In this document: in pieces, positions 42,089 through 52,200 of the stretch
How positions within the stretch are numbered: position 1 is the stretch's first letter
How the letters are laid out: each line of letters starts with the position of its first letter
Assembly: GCA_016699695.1 (NCBI GenBank)
Contig: CP065006.1
Location: 2,046,001 to 2,110,000, forward strand
DNA from: Bacteroidota bacterium
GTDB taxonomy: Bacteria; Bacteroidota; Bacteroidia; Bacteroidales; UBA10428
Reading direction: 5' to 3'
DNA: 64,000 bases
Program-made: the position numbers and the translations under genes
The notes under the pieces: model-generated
What the model was told of the DNA's origin: nothing
Seen by the model: only the letters and a program-made list of their open reading frames with translations
The model's database searches: none

Positions 42089-43285
42089 ATGATTATGAAA
42101 CATCTTTTAAAAGTAATGGTTTTTTTCCTTGGCCTTCAGGCCTTTGGACAGAAAGAGCAGACGCATATAAAATGTGAAGAATATCCGGCCCATATCGATT
42201 CGATGTTCTACAATAAATGGAATGCTGCCGACAGTACCTGGGTCACTGAAAATCTCAGGCACTATTTCTACGAACAGGATGATTTATCGAAATTATTGTT
42301 GCTCAATGGGAGTACCCGCGATTCTGTCTGGCAATGGAACTACTTTTACAATGAACAGGGCATTAACGATTTTGATTTGCTGGTAGAGTGGGAGGAAGGA
42401 ATTCTTGTAAATAGCCAGAAAAAGGAATCGGACTACAATGAGCAGGGCAAAATCATCAACGAACTGATAAGCAGCTGGAGTTCTGAGCAATGGAACCCTG
42501 GATCGTATTGGATTTATGAATACCAAAATGGAATTCTCTCGCGCGTGATCTGGCAATTAAGACGCAAAGACGGTATTTTCTACGATTATCAGTACAGGCA
42601 TTACAGCTATCAGAACGGATTGATCAGTCAGCTGCGGTTCGAAAGGGTTTCCGACGGGCTGATAACCAATATTCAGGACTACTCCTACAATGCTCAGAAT
42701 AAGGTGTCGCAGATTATTTACACCAAAATCGATCCGGCTTCGGATAAAGCCAATCCGGTTTATATCAACGACTCGCGCCGGAGCTATTTCTATAATAACT
42801 ATGGTCTGTGGAGCAATGTGTTGTTCGAAATCTGTACCCCGACAGGCTGGACAAATAATTACAATTACCTCTATTTCTACAGGATAGATCAGGCTAAAAA
42901 AGTAGCGGTTTGCCATAATGGTAACAGTATTTGTGTGTCGAAAAATGCCGTGCCTGCTTTGCTGGCAAAAGGAGCTACACTCGGTCGTTGCGAGCCTGAA
43001 AAATCAAGGTTTAAGGCGGCAGATGCATCAGTTACAGATTCTGAGACAAGCCAGTCATTTAAAGTATACCCCAACCCGGTTTCGGAAGTATTTTCGCTTA
43101 GCGGTAGTTCGCAAGCTGCGGTTCATCTTCAGCTGTATAATTCGCAGGGTGCACTGGTAATGACGAAGGTTATTGTACCTTCAGACGACATGGAAATCAG
43201 TCGCGAAGACTTGCCAGCCGGTATTTATACCCTGGTAATAAGCGGGGATGATTTCCGGCAGACAGAACGGCTTTTGTTAAAATAA
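42089..43285 (+). CDS. T9SS-exported protein with type A sorting domain
   Basis: The 398-residue protein has a signal peptide (MKHLLKVMVFFLGLQAFGQ; a start two codons upstream gives MIM) and a type A C-terminal sorting domain (about residues 318-398: FKVYPNPVSEVFSLSG, LQLYNSQGALVM, LPAGIYTLVISGDDF, ending ERLLLK). The middle (residues 50-270) consists of YD-like repeats (YNEQGKI, YQNGLISQL, YNAQNKVSQI). Before the sorting domain is VCHNGNSICVSKNAVPALLA followed by GATLGRC, a small Cys motif recurrent in such proteins. It should be secreted to or beyond the outer membrane. Its own promoter and terminator suggest a single-gene transcript. Confidence 0.9.
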   Translation: MIMKHLLKVMVFFLGLQAFGQKEQTHIKCEEYPAHIDSMFYNKWNAADSTWVTENLRHYFYEQDDLSKLLLLNGSTRDSVWQWNYFYNEQGINDFDLLVEWEEGILVNSQKKESDYNEQGKIINELISSWSSEQWNPGSYWIYEYQNGILSRVIWQLRRKDGIFYDYQYRHYSYQNGLISQLRFERVSDGLITNIQDYSYNAQNKVSQIIYTKIDPASDKANPVYINDSRRSYFYNNYGLWSNVLFEICTPTGWTNNYNYLYFYRIDQAKKVAVCHNGNSICVSKNAVPALLAKGATLGRCEPEKSRFKAADASVTDSETSQSFKVYPNPVSEVFSLSGSSQAAVHLQLYNSQGALVMTKVIVPSDDMEISREDLPAGIYTLVISGDDFRQTERLLLK

Positions 43286-43303
43286 TCGAAAGCTCATTAG
43301 TTG

Positions 43304-43341
43304 AAAACCCTACCCTGTATGGTGGGGTTTTTATATTTTTA
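43304..43341 (+). terminator. Rho-independent terminator of the T9SS cargo gene
   Basis: AAACCCTACC (43305-43314) pairs with GGTGGGGTTT (43321-43330) with one G-T pair around a six-base loop, followed by TTATATTTTT. It lies 19 bp after the stop codon. Confidence 0.8.
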
Positions 43342-43367
43342 GAGGTTTATGAATGTAACATTTATTT

Positions 43368-44147
43368 ATGCGCGACTTCACCCTTAAAACCTATAAAGAT
43401 CTTCTTTACGCCCTCCAGGCTCAGGGTTACGCCTTTCAACCCTATGCAGAATTTTTAAAAACACCACAGAACAATGCAATCATCCTTCGGCACGATGTGG
43501 ATTTATTGCCCGCCAATTCGCTGGTCTTTGCACAGATGCAAAATCAATTAGGGATTAGGGGCAGTTACTATTTTCGTGCGGTGCCCGAAAGCTGGGATGA
43601 AGAAATCATTAAAGCGATAGCAGCCCTGGGTCACGAAATAGGATATCATTACGAATGCCTTACTACCTGCAAAGGAAATTTAGATAGGGCCCTTGATGAC
43701 TTTAAAACCAACCTCGAAGCTTTGCGAAAGCTGGTGCCCGTTGAAACTATCTGCATGCATGGCAGTCCGCGTTCGGAATTCGATAGCAAGGATTTATGGA
43801 AAAGCCACAATTACAGGGATTTTGGAATTATTGGCGAGCCCTATTTTGATACCGATTTTTCACAGGTTATGTACCTGACCGATACCGGCCGCCGATGGGA
43901 TGGCGATAAGGTGAGTGTGAGGGACAAAGTTCAAAGTTCAAAGTTCGAAGTTTCTGGTTGGAGGTTTAAATGTACGATTGACATTATAAATGCGGCGAAT
44001 AGGGGGGATTTACCCGATCAGATTATGTTTACCTTTCATCCGCAACGCTGGACTGAAAAATCACTTCCCTGGGTAAAAGAGCTGGTGTTGCAGAACATAA
44101 AGAATGTTATTAAATTCTACCTGATTAAAACCCGAACACGCAAATGA
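43368..44147 (+). CDS. Polysaccharide deacetylase-like protein
   Basis: The 259-residue protein has the NodB-like deacetylase fold. AIILRHDVDLLPANSLVFAQ holds the H-D-x-D metal motif, GSYYFRAVPESWDEEII and GHEIGYHYECLTTC the H-x-x-x-H-like zinc site, and CMHGSPRS and MFTFHPQRW the later catalytic strands. Such enzymes remove N- or O-acetyl groups from glycans. It has no signal peptide, so its substrate is probably cytoplasmic. A short stretch at 43927-43955 (repeated AAAGTTC) encodes DKVQSSKFEVS and looks like an in-frame insertion. Its stop overlaps wecB by 4 bp. Confidence 0.82.
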   Translation: MRDFTLKTYKDLLYALQAQGYAFQPYAEFLKTPQNNAIILRHDVDLLPANSLVFAQMQNQLGIRGSYYFRAVPESWDEEIIKAIAALGHEIGYHYECLTTCKGNLDRALDDFKTNLEALRKLVPVETICMHGSPRSEFDSKDLWKSHNYRDFGIIGEPYFDTDFSQVMYLTDTGRRWDGDKVSVRDKVQSSKFEVSGWRFKCTIDIINAANRGDLPDQIMFTFHPQRWTEKSLPWVKELVLQNIKNVIKFYLIKTRTRK

Positions 44148-45292
44148 AAATATTATCGGTGGTAGGTGCCCGGCCCAATTTTATGAAAATAGCTCCTTTT
44201 ATCAGAGCTATTGAGAAACACAATGCCGGCACACAATCAAAAATTCAACACACCTTGGTGCATACCGGCCAGCATTATGACGATCGCATGTCGCGTCTTT
44301 TTTTTGAGGAATTGGCCATACCGGAGGCTGACATTAACCTGGGAATCGGCTCAGGCTCCCATGCCGAGCAACTGGGCTATACCATGATTGAATTTGAAAA
44401 GGTACTTCTGAGCGAAAAACCCGATTGGGTGGTGGTGATTGGCGATGTCAATGCCACGCTTTCGTGCTCGATAGTGGCCAAGCGACTTCAGATCAAGTGT
44501 TGCCATATCGAAGCAGGCCTTCGTTCGGGCGATATGAGTATGCCCGAAGAAATTAACCGCCTGGTCACCGACCGCTTGTGCGACCTGCTGCTTACCCCCG
44601 ACCGCCTGTCGTCGGCTAACCTGATTGGCGAAGGTGTATCACCAAAGAAAATAGGCTTTGTAGGCAACATTATGATCGACACCCTCGATGCCAATTACCA
44701 GAAAGCTTCTCAACTCAGTTTCGAAAAAATCATTGGAGAGAACACTTTATTCGCTCTGCATAAGCATTCTATTATTGAGGATGCCTTTGCAGTAATGACT
44801 CTTCACAGGCCATCGAATGTAGATGATAAAAAAGTGCTATCGCCGTTGTTGTCATTCTTAATCGATGAGGCAGGCAAAGATATGCCCTTGGTGTGGCCCA
44901 TCCATCCCCGGGCAGCCAGGCAACTGGAAGCATTTGATTTGTGGGACAAGGTTAAAAATGCACCGAACCTGATACTGCTGCATCCCTTGGGTTATTTCGA
45001 GATGTTACGCCTTACAATGAGTGCCCGCATTATGCTTACCGATAGCGGTGGTTTGCAGGAAGAATGTACTGTACTCGGAACGCCCTGCCTTACTCTGCGC
45101 TGGAATACCGAACGGCCGGTTACTCTAAAGGAGCATGGAGGTGTGAGCGTGCTGGTTGGCAATAATATTGAGCGGATTAAAACAGAATACCTGCTTGCCC
45201 GGGAGCAAGCAAGAAAACCTGTTCGGCCCGAACTGTGGGATGGTCAGACTGCCGGACGTTGTCTGGCTGCAATTCTGGCTTATTCAGAATAG
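44144..45292 (+). CDS. wecB: UDP-N-acetylglucosamine 2-epimerase
   Basis: WecB interconverts UDP-GlcNAc and UDP-ManNAc. The 382-residue protein begins LSVVGARPNFMKIAPFI, has HTGQHYDDRMSRLFFEEL, VVIGDVNATLSCSIVAKR, HIEAGLRSGDMSMPEEINR and LTDSGGLQEECTVLGTPCL, all highly conserved in the family. It is coupled to the deacetylase gene by a 4-bp overlap and converges with the minus-strand secreted protein gene, overlapping it by 13 bp. ManNAc made here could feed the glycan of the second block; no ManNAc dehydrogenase is in the window. Confidence 0.95.
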   Translation: MKILSVVGARPNFMKIAPFIRAIEKHNAGTQSKIQHTLVHTGQHYDDRMSRLFFEELAIPEADINLGIGSGSHAEQLGYTMIEFEKVLLSEKPDWVVVIGDVNATLSCSIVAKRLQIKCCHIEAGLRSGDMSMPEEINRLVTDRLCDLLLTPDRLSSANLIGEGVSPKKIGFVGNIMIDTLDANYQKASQLSFEKIIGENTLFALHKHSIIEDAFAVMTLHRPSNVDDKKVLSPLLSFLIDEAGKDMPLVWPIHPRAARQLEAFDLWDKVKNAPNLILLHPLGYFEMLRLTMSARIMLTDSGGLQEECTVLGTPCLTLRWNTERPVTLKEHGGVSVLVGNNIERIKTEYLLAREQARKPVRPELWDGQTAGRCLAAILAYSE

Positions 45293-46215
45293 GGCTCAGT
45301 AGTGGAGTTCGTTGTATCAGAATTCGTTGTTGTTGCAGAATAAGTTTCTGGTTCTGAATAAATCGTGGGTTCGATGGTTGTTTCTTTATCCCTTTGGTTC
45401 GAATCGCTTTCAATGATTTGAGCCGGGTAAACAGTAATTTTCTTAACGTTCGAATGGTGGGTACAGTCATTGTAGTCTGTTACTTCAACAGAAAGCTGTT
45501 CGGTATAAATTTTGTCTGTTTCTTTCGCAAAGAATAAAATCTGGCTTCTTTCCCCACTACTCCAATAATAATTGGCATACCCTGCACCGGCATCAATTTC
45601 TACTGTTTCGCCCGATTGAAGCACAATATCTTCGCCAAGCTGAATTTGTAGGACCTGCACTTCTGGTATTTCAACATGTATATCGATGCGGCAAAGCTTG
45701 GAATCGTTTATTTTCAAAGCGTAATTACCTGGTTTAAGCGAGTAAAATGCTCCATTGCTCACAAGGGTATCGAGGTAAACCAGGTAAGGTTCCGTTCCGC
45801 CTTTTATCTGGAGATCAATGGAGGCATCGTCCCTGTCGGCACAAGTGGGTGGTTGAATCTGTATTTCGCTTATCTGCAAATGATTCTCAGGTTCGCTTAC
45901 AACAAATACTGCACTTTGGCGGCAGGCGCTGCTTTTCACTAAAACGCTGTAGCTTCCTGCTTCGAGCTGGTACACATCCTCAGTTGTTTCTCCATGGCTC
46001 CAGGTGATTGTCTCAAGTCCTGTACCACTCACATTTAAGTCTATTTTGCCATCCTTGCCAGCTTTGCAATTTACATTGCTTACTAATCCCTCAATGACAA
46101 TATCGCAAGCGGCAGAATCCATCGAACCAGATTCTGCCAGATTGTTCAATTGAGCAGCATTCGCAGACATTATTGTTATTGAAATGAAAGGAAGGACCAG
46201 GAATAAGTGCTTCAT
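45280..46215 (-). CDS. SprB-like secreted protein
   Basis: The 311-residue protein has a signal peptide (MKHLFLVLPFISITIMSANA) and two or three SprB/PKD-like modules. The recurring pattern is CKAGKDGKIDLNVSGTGLET, ITWSHGETTEDVYQLEAGSY and then ADRDDASIDLQIKGGTEPYL. A later module has GAGYANYYWSSGERSQI. The C-terminus is low-complexity and rich in Thr, Ser and Glu (ATTTNSDTTNSTTEPYSE) with no sorting domain. It starts 18 bp after the 5,496-residue protein gene ends and is probably co-transcribed with it. Its 3' end overlaps wecB convergently by 13 bp. Confidence 0.78.
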   Translation of the reverse strand: MKHLFLVLPFISITIMSANAAQLNNLAESGSMDSAACDIVIEGLVSNVNCKAGKDGKIDLNVSGTGLETITWSHGETTEDVYQLEAGSYSVLVKSSACRQSAVFVVSEPENHLQISEIQIQPPTCADRDDASIDLQIKGGTEPYLVYLDTLVSNGAFYSLKPGNYALKINDSKLCRIDIHVEIPEVQVLQIQLGEDIVLQSGETVEIDAGAGYANYYWSSGERSQILFFAKETDKIYTEQLSVEVTDYNDCTHHSNVKKITVYPAQIIESDSNQRDKETTIEPTIYSEPETYSATTTNSDTTNSTTEPYSE

Positions 46216-46233
46216 TCTTTATAAGGTTATCAA

Positions 46234-49200
46234 TTAAGGTGCCCAATCATTACTGATGTGATATTGTGGTCCGGTTTCGGGTACCAGGTAAGTCACAATT
46301 TGTATAGTATTGGAATAAGTTGTACCACAACCCGTAGCATTAGCCTGGCGCACAAACAAGGTAGTGTCGCTAATTACACCATAGTCAAGTGCAAGTACAT
46401 TCGAAGCAGGTATATCGGTCCAGTTTGCATCGCCCGGCACAGCAGTGAGCACATTGGTTTCCTGCCAGGTGTAGGTATAGCCTGACCCACCGGTAGGAGA
46501 AACATAATTGATAAATGGTACCAGGTCTTCGCCGGCGCAAACGGTATCAATGTCACCAATGGCACCTCCTATACAGGTGATTACACCAATACAAAAATCG
46601 GAATTTGTTGTAGCTATGCTCGTCAGTGTATGCCGGTAGGCTGTTGTTCCCACGGCATTGACATGGGTGCCTTCCACTCCCCAATCCGAACCGTTGGTAC
46701 GTTTAAGTATACGGTTTGTAGGTTCGAAGGTCTGGCTGGTAAAGCCACTGCCATTGACCGATAAATTGTAGTCATCGGAACTTAAACTGTTTCTTGCAAC
46801 AAGGCGCCAATACCCTTCGGTAAATACATCGTCAATGGGTATCAGTCCGTCGTTTACCGGAAGGCCAGATGTGCCAGGGTTGGCAGCAACAAACTCACCA
46901 GCCAGTGAACCCGCTGTAAGGTTGCTGATAAACCTTACTACAAACGGATTTTGATTGGTTGAGGTTCCCAATGGGAATAAATAGTCGGTTTCGATAGCAT
47001 TTACCCACCTTTCGAATACTCCGGCAATGCCTCCAGAAATATAGTTCAGTATTCCAATGCTAAGGGTGCTGGTTCCTAATGTAAGCAGATTAGTCTGTGC
47101 ATTGATAAAGCCCGAATTCAAATTAAAAACGTTGGTGATTTGTACATTGTTATTCAATACCAGATTAGCACTTGTGCTGGTAAAATTATAGAATGTCTCG
47201 GTTCCGGAGGTTGTAATTGTCTGGTTGGTACCATCGAACACAACGATACCGGTTCTTTCTTCGAAAGCTGAATTATTCACCCAATTGCCTCCGAGGTTAA
47301 TTGAATAAGAAGGGGAGGAACCTACATCCAGCGTACCTGCGTTGAGGTTTAAGTTATTGTTTACATCCATGTTGCTCGAAAGCCTGAAAATGGCTGTGCC
47401 ATCGGTTTGCAGGTTGTAAAAAGCATTACTTGCTCTGGGTGTGAGGGTGCGTGTACCTGAGTTGGATACAAGCCTCACAGTGCTTGTGCCTGCCTGAAAC
47501 ACAGAAGTAGAACCGGCAATCCAGTTTTCGCCTACTGTAATAATGCCTCCGCGGGCATTAAAAGTTCCAGCCGTATTTACCCAACGGTTATTCACAGTAA
47601 GGTTATAACTGGTTACACCTGCATCGGGCGAGAGGTCGAACGATCCGGCTGTGAGTGTAAAGTTATTGCTTATTGTTGTATTGGCTGCAAGCTGATAGGC
47701 AGCAGTGCCTGTACTATTGATGGTAAGGTTATAGAGGGTAGTCCCTCCTGCATTTATTGTATGCGAACCTGCTGTACCATTAAAAGTAATTGTGCGGGTA
47801 CCAACAACCAATTGATCGCTATTGATCAGACTACCTCCGATGTTCAGGTTATACCCACTCAGGTTCAATGTTCCATTGGCAATGGTGAGGTTATTGTTAA
47901 TAGTCAGTACGTTATTTAAATCGTAACCGGCACCAGGGGCATCGATTTCGAGATTATAAAACGTACCGTTAATGAGGCTTATATCCAATGTCCCGGATGG
48001 AGTTGTCATGCGCACGGTGGATGTTGCAGGTACAAAGCTGCCTCCATTTTCGCTCCAGTTACCGCCTACTTCAATTACCGGACTGCCTACTACAGCTACT
48101 GCTGCCTGGTAGAAGAAGTCCTCGGCAATGGTCAGGTTCTGCGATATAGTGAGCGATGCACCCGTATTTACTGTGACCATTTTTGCAAATGCCGGAGCTG
48201 CTGATATGTTGGGGAAGAAGGTAGCGGTTGCCGGTATAATGGCATTGCGTGTAATATCCGGCACGGTACCTGCTGACCAGTTGGCGCTGTTATGCCAATC
48301 GGTATTGGTGGCCCCGGTCCATATGTTGGTATTCAGATAGGGCCATCGGATATAACCTGTCAGCGCATCGGGACCACCCAGGTCGTTTTCAAAATCGTAA
48401 GTGCCTAATGGGCCGGCTGCATCTTCAAAGTAATAGACAGTAGTACCACTTAAACGACTTACATTGAAAAGCGGACCCGTATTGAAGGTTACGTTGCGAA
48501 TGGTATCGTCCTCAGCCATTTCATTTTCAAGTCTGATATATATTCCGGAAGCTGGAAAACCATTTGAAAAGATACCATCGGATAAATTATAGACCGGATT
48601 AAGGATGGAAGAGTTGCGTAAATACAATCCATCGGCATTGGTATAGGCTACCTGGTAATATTGTGCGGAAAGGTTACCGCCTGCGTTGATGTTAAAGGTG
48701 TACCTTCCACTTGTAAGACTGGTAACAGTAGCCAGGTTGGATATGCTTGTTCCGAGAAGGCTGAGTGTACCTCCACTGTTTACATTCAATCGCGAATTGT
48801 TGGCCATATTCAGCACAGCACCTTCGTCAACCATTAGTGTGCCTGTTACTGTAAGGTTATCGACACCTCCGTCACCTATGTTCAGTGTTTGTCCCTGCAA
48901 ATCGAGGATACCACTGATAAGGTTTAGGTTGCGTGCCATCGACATGGCATTGCTAAGAGTGTAGGTAACACCCGGAGCATTGATATCGAGGTCGTATAAT
49001 GCCGATGCCCCTGCATCAATGCTGCGTGCACCTGAAGAAGCATTGAAGGTCACTTTCCCCGTATTGGGCAGAAAGGTTCCGTTGTTTAACCAGTTACCAG
49101 CCACGTTGAGTGCATAATTGGTTGGGCTAAGACTAAAGGTCGAACCACTGGCAATGGTAAGGTTTCCGTTTACGGAAGTAGCCCATCCAAGCTGATATTG

Positions 49201-52200
49201 GCTTGTGCCTGCAATGGTAAGGTTAGCAAAGGCAATACCCCGGTTATTGATAATCTTGGCACCCCCGCTTCCATCGAAAGTGACATTACCATTCATGGTC
49301 ACAGAGCCTGTAACATTTCTTGTCCAGCTTCCCTCGCATGTAATATAGTCGTTTGCCGAATTGGCCTGTAAACCACCTGAGATAGTCAGGTCGCCATTGA
49401 TATCAAGGTCAGTGGCTCCGCCGTCAGCAGGAGTGTTGAGTATTACAAAGGCCCCAGACTGGATGGTCAGGTTTCCGGTTATGGCACCCAAGGAATCAAT
49501 TAATGGCTGATTGGTTGCCGGAACTATAAATACGTTTTCGTTGCCTGTTGGTACAATGGGAGGGCCAAAGTTGGCTGTCCAGTTGAGCGAATCGAACCAG
49601 TCGGTACTCACCGACCCATTCCAGGTAAGCACAATAGGGCCGGTCCAGTTGATGATGTTAAATGGATCGTTGTCGTATGTTTCGCCTGCAAAAAGCCCTG
49701 TAGCATTATAGAACTCCAATATGCCAGTCGAAGTACCCGTTTTTGTTACGTTGGCAGCACTACCGCCCGGGTTGACGGGGAAGGCCACATCGTGAATGTA
49801 AGTAGGATCGACAAAAGTCTGGTTGTTTTCGATGCGAAGCAATTGCCCGCTATTGGCCCCCAGAGTAAAGCTACCATCGCTGAAGTTATTTACAGGGTCG
49901 ATGAGTGCAGTGCTGCTAAGGTTAATACCACCGGAAGACATGTATTCGAACAAATAATAGCGGGCCGCAATAGCTCCATCGACATTGAAGTTATATCTAT
50001 TGCCTGAAGTATTACGAGATACACGGGCAATGGAAGAGGCATTACCCACTACTTCTATACTTCCCCCTACAGCTACGGTTAAAGTGGTTCCATCGCCAAT
50101 TCCTAAAGATCCACCCGGTCCGATGCGATAATTACCCAAAATGTTGATGACATCGCTGTTACCATTGCCCAGATTAATTGTTTGGCCATTACCATCGAAG
50201 GTACCGGCAAGCAAATTAAAGTCGCCGATAAGGTTAAAGGCATCGACAGCAGTATAAGTTGCACCACTGTTAATAGTAAGGTTAAAAAGGCTTGACCCAT
50301 TCACTCCAATTTGAGCACTGCCTGCTGTTCTGTTCAGGTAATAGGTCCCCGTATTGTTGGTGAAGCTTCCAGCTCCACTTGCCAGCATATCGCCACCTAT
50401 ATAGATTGTGCGCCCGTTGGCGTTAAAATAACCTGAAGGTACAAGTAGGTTATTTTGTACTTCAAAATCATTGGCGGTGTTGTTGTTGGCTGCTGCCCCA
50501 AAACCGGTATTGTTAATGGTTAGGTTATAAAATTCGTTCGTATTAAGGGCCGCAAAAGTAATATTTTGGGCTACAGTGCCATTCAATATTACCTCGCCCT
50601 GGCGACAAATAAAGTTCCCTGTACCGCCATTGTTCCACGCGCTCGAAAGCGTAATGGCGTAATTGTTATTGCTCACATCGAGGGTGGCATTATTAAAGGT
50701 AAGTGAACCTTTTACTTCCATATCTCCCTGAAGAGTTTTAACTGTATTATTGTTAATTATCAGGTTGCCATACGACAAACCATCGACATTCTGGTCAATA
50801 CTACCCCAATAATATACTGTGCTGGTAGCCGGCATATTGTAGCTGGCAAATCCTTTCGGAAAGTTATTGGTACCCGACACGTACAAACGTGTGGTATTTT
50901 CCAGGGTAAAACTGCCTGTGCCTGCAGGGTGGTTGATGAGCATGTCGTATAGAAAAGCATACTGCGTACCCTGGCGGAGAATAAAACTGCCGTTTACGGT
51001 GATGTTGTTCCGCAAGCGCCAGATAAGTCCTGGGCAATTAATATCGAGGTTATAGAAAGTACCGGCAAAAACCGACTGATCGTTTACCGTGCGGTCGAAA
51101 ATAATTGTGCCATTGCCTGTGTAGGTTCCCAAACCATCCCAGCGTAAGCCAGCAAAAGTATGCGTTTCGTTGCCATCGTTGAAGCTTCCGGCTGCATCGA
51201 GGTAGAAGTTACCGTTAAAATCGATGTTACAACCTGCAGCAGCTACCATGGATGAATTAATGGTTGCTACACCGTCAACCCTGGTTGCATTGTTAAATGT
51301 TTTAGTTCCTGTACCAGCCACCACAAGATCGAAAAATGATCCACTGGTTACTGCCTGGTTTGCTCCATTGAGGGTAACCCTACCCAGTGTAACGGCTCCT
51401 TGCGTAGGATAGAACAATCCGCCATTGATGTTGAAATCTCCTTCGACATTGTAAAAATAGTTGTTGGTAGTAGGGATTACATTGCCGTTGAGCACTTCAA
51501 ATTTACCCCTGAAATTGATGGGAGTTCCTGAAAGGTAGAAACTGGTAATGGCATTGTCGAAAACAACATTGTAAAAATCTGATGTGCGAGGCAGAATGGT
51601 AGCAGACCCGGCACCTGAGTTGAATACTACAGTACCGTTCCCGTGAAGGAATAATCCGTTTGTTCCCCGGGTCCATAAACCACCAGCATAGATAGCACTG
51701 TTCGCTGTAGCCACAGAAAGAATACCTACACTAACGCCAGTGCCGATAGAAATGTCGCCGGTTGCTGTAATGTTTCGGTTATTATCCAATACTAGTGTAC
51801 CTGTGGTGATGGTGAGGTTTTTACACTCTGCATCGGCATTGGAAATAATGGGGTCATTCGACCTGTCGGGAATGATGGCATCGATGGTGAGGGTCGGTAC
51901 TCCATTATCCCAGTTTCCATCCAGATGCCAGTTGGTATTCACAGCGCCGGTCCAGTTGGTAAGTATAACAGAGGGCCAGCGAATTAAACCGGTAGTGGCC
52001 GAAGGAGTGGCTTCTTCATCATCTTCATAAAGATAGCCACCAAGGTTACCCCCTACAATGCTGAATTCGACTGGTGTGGCTGCAGCTTCGCGACGTACAT
52101 TGAAATGGCTGCCTTGCACCGGAGTTCCTGTATAATTAAAGGTTATGTTAGAGATAATACCTCCGCTATAGTCCGATTCGATGGTAAGGTAACGCACACC

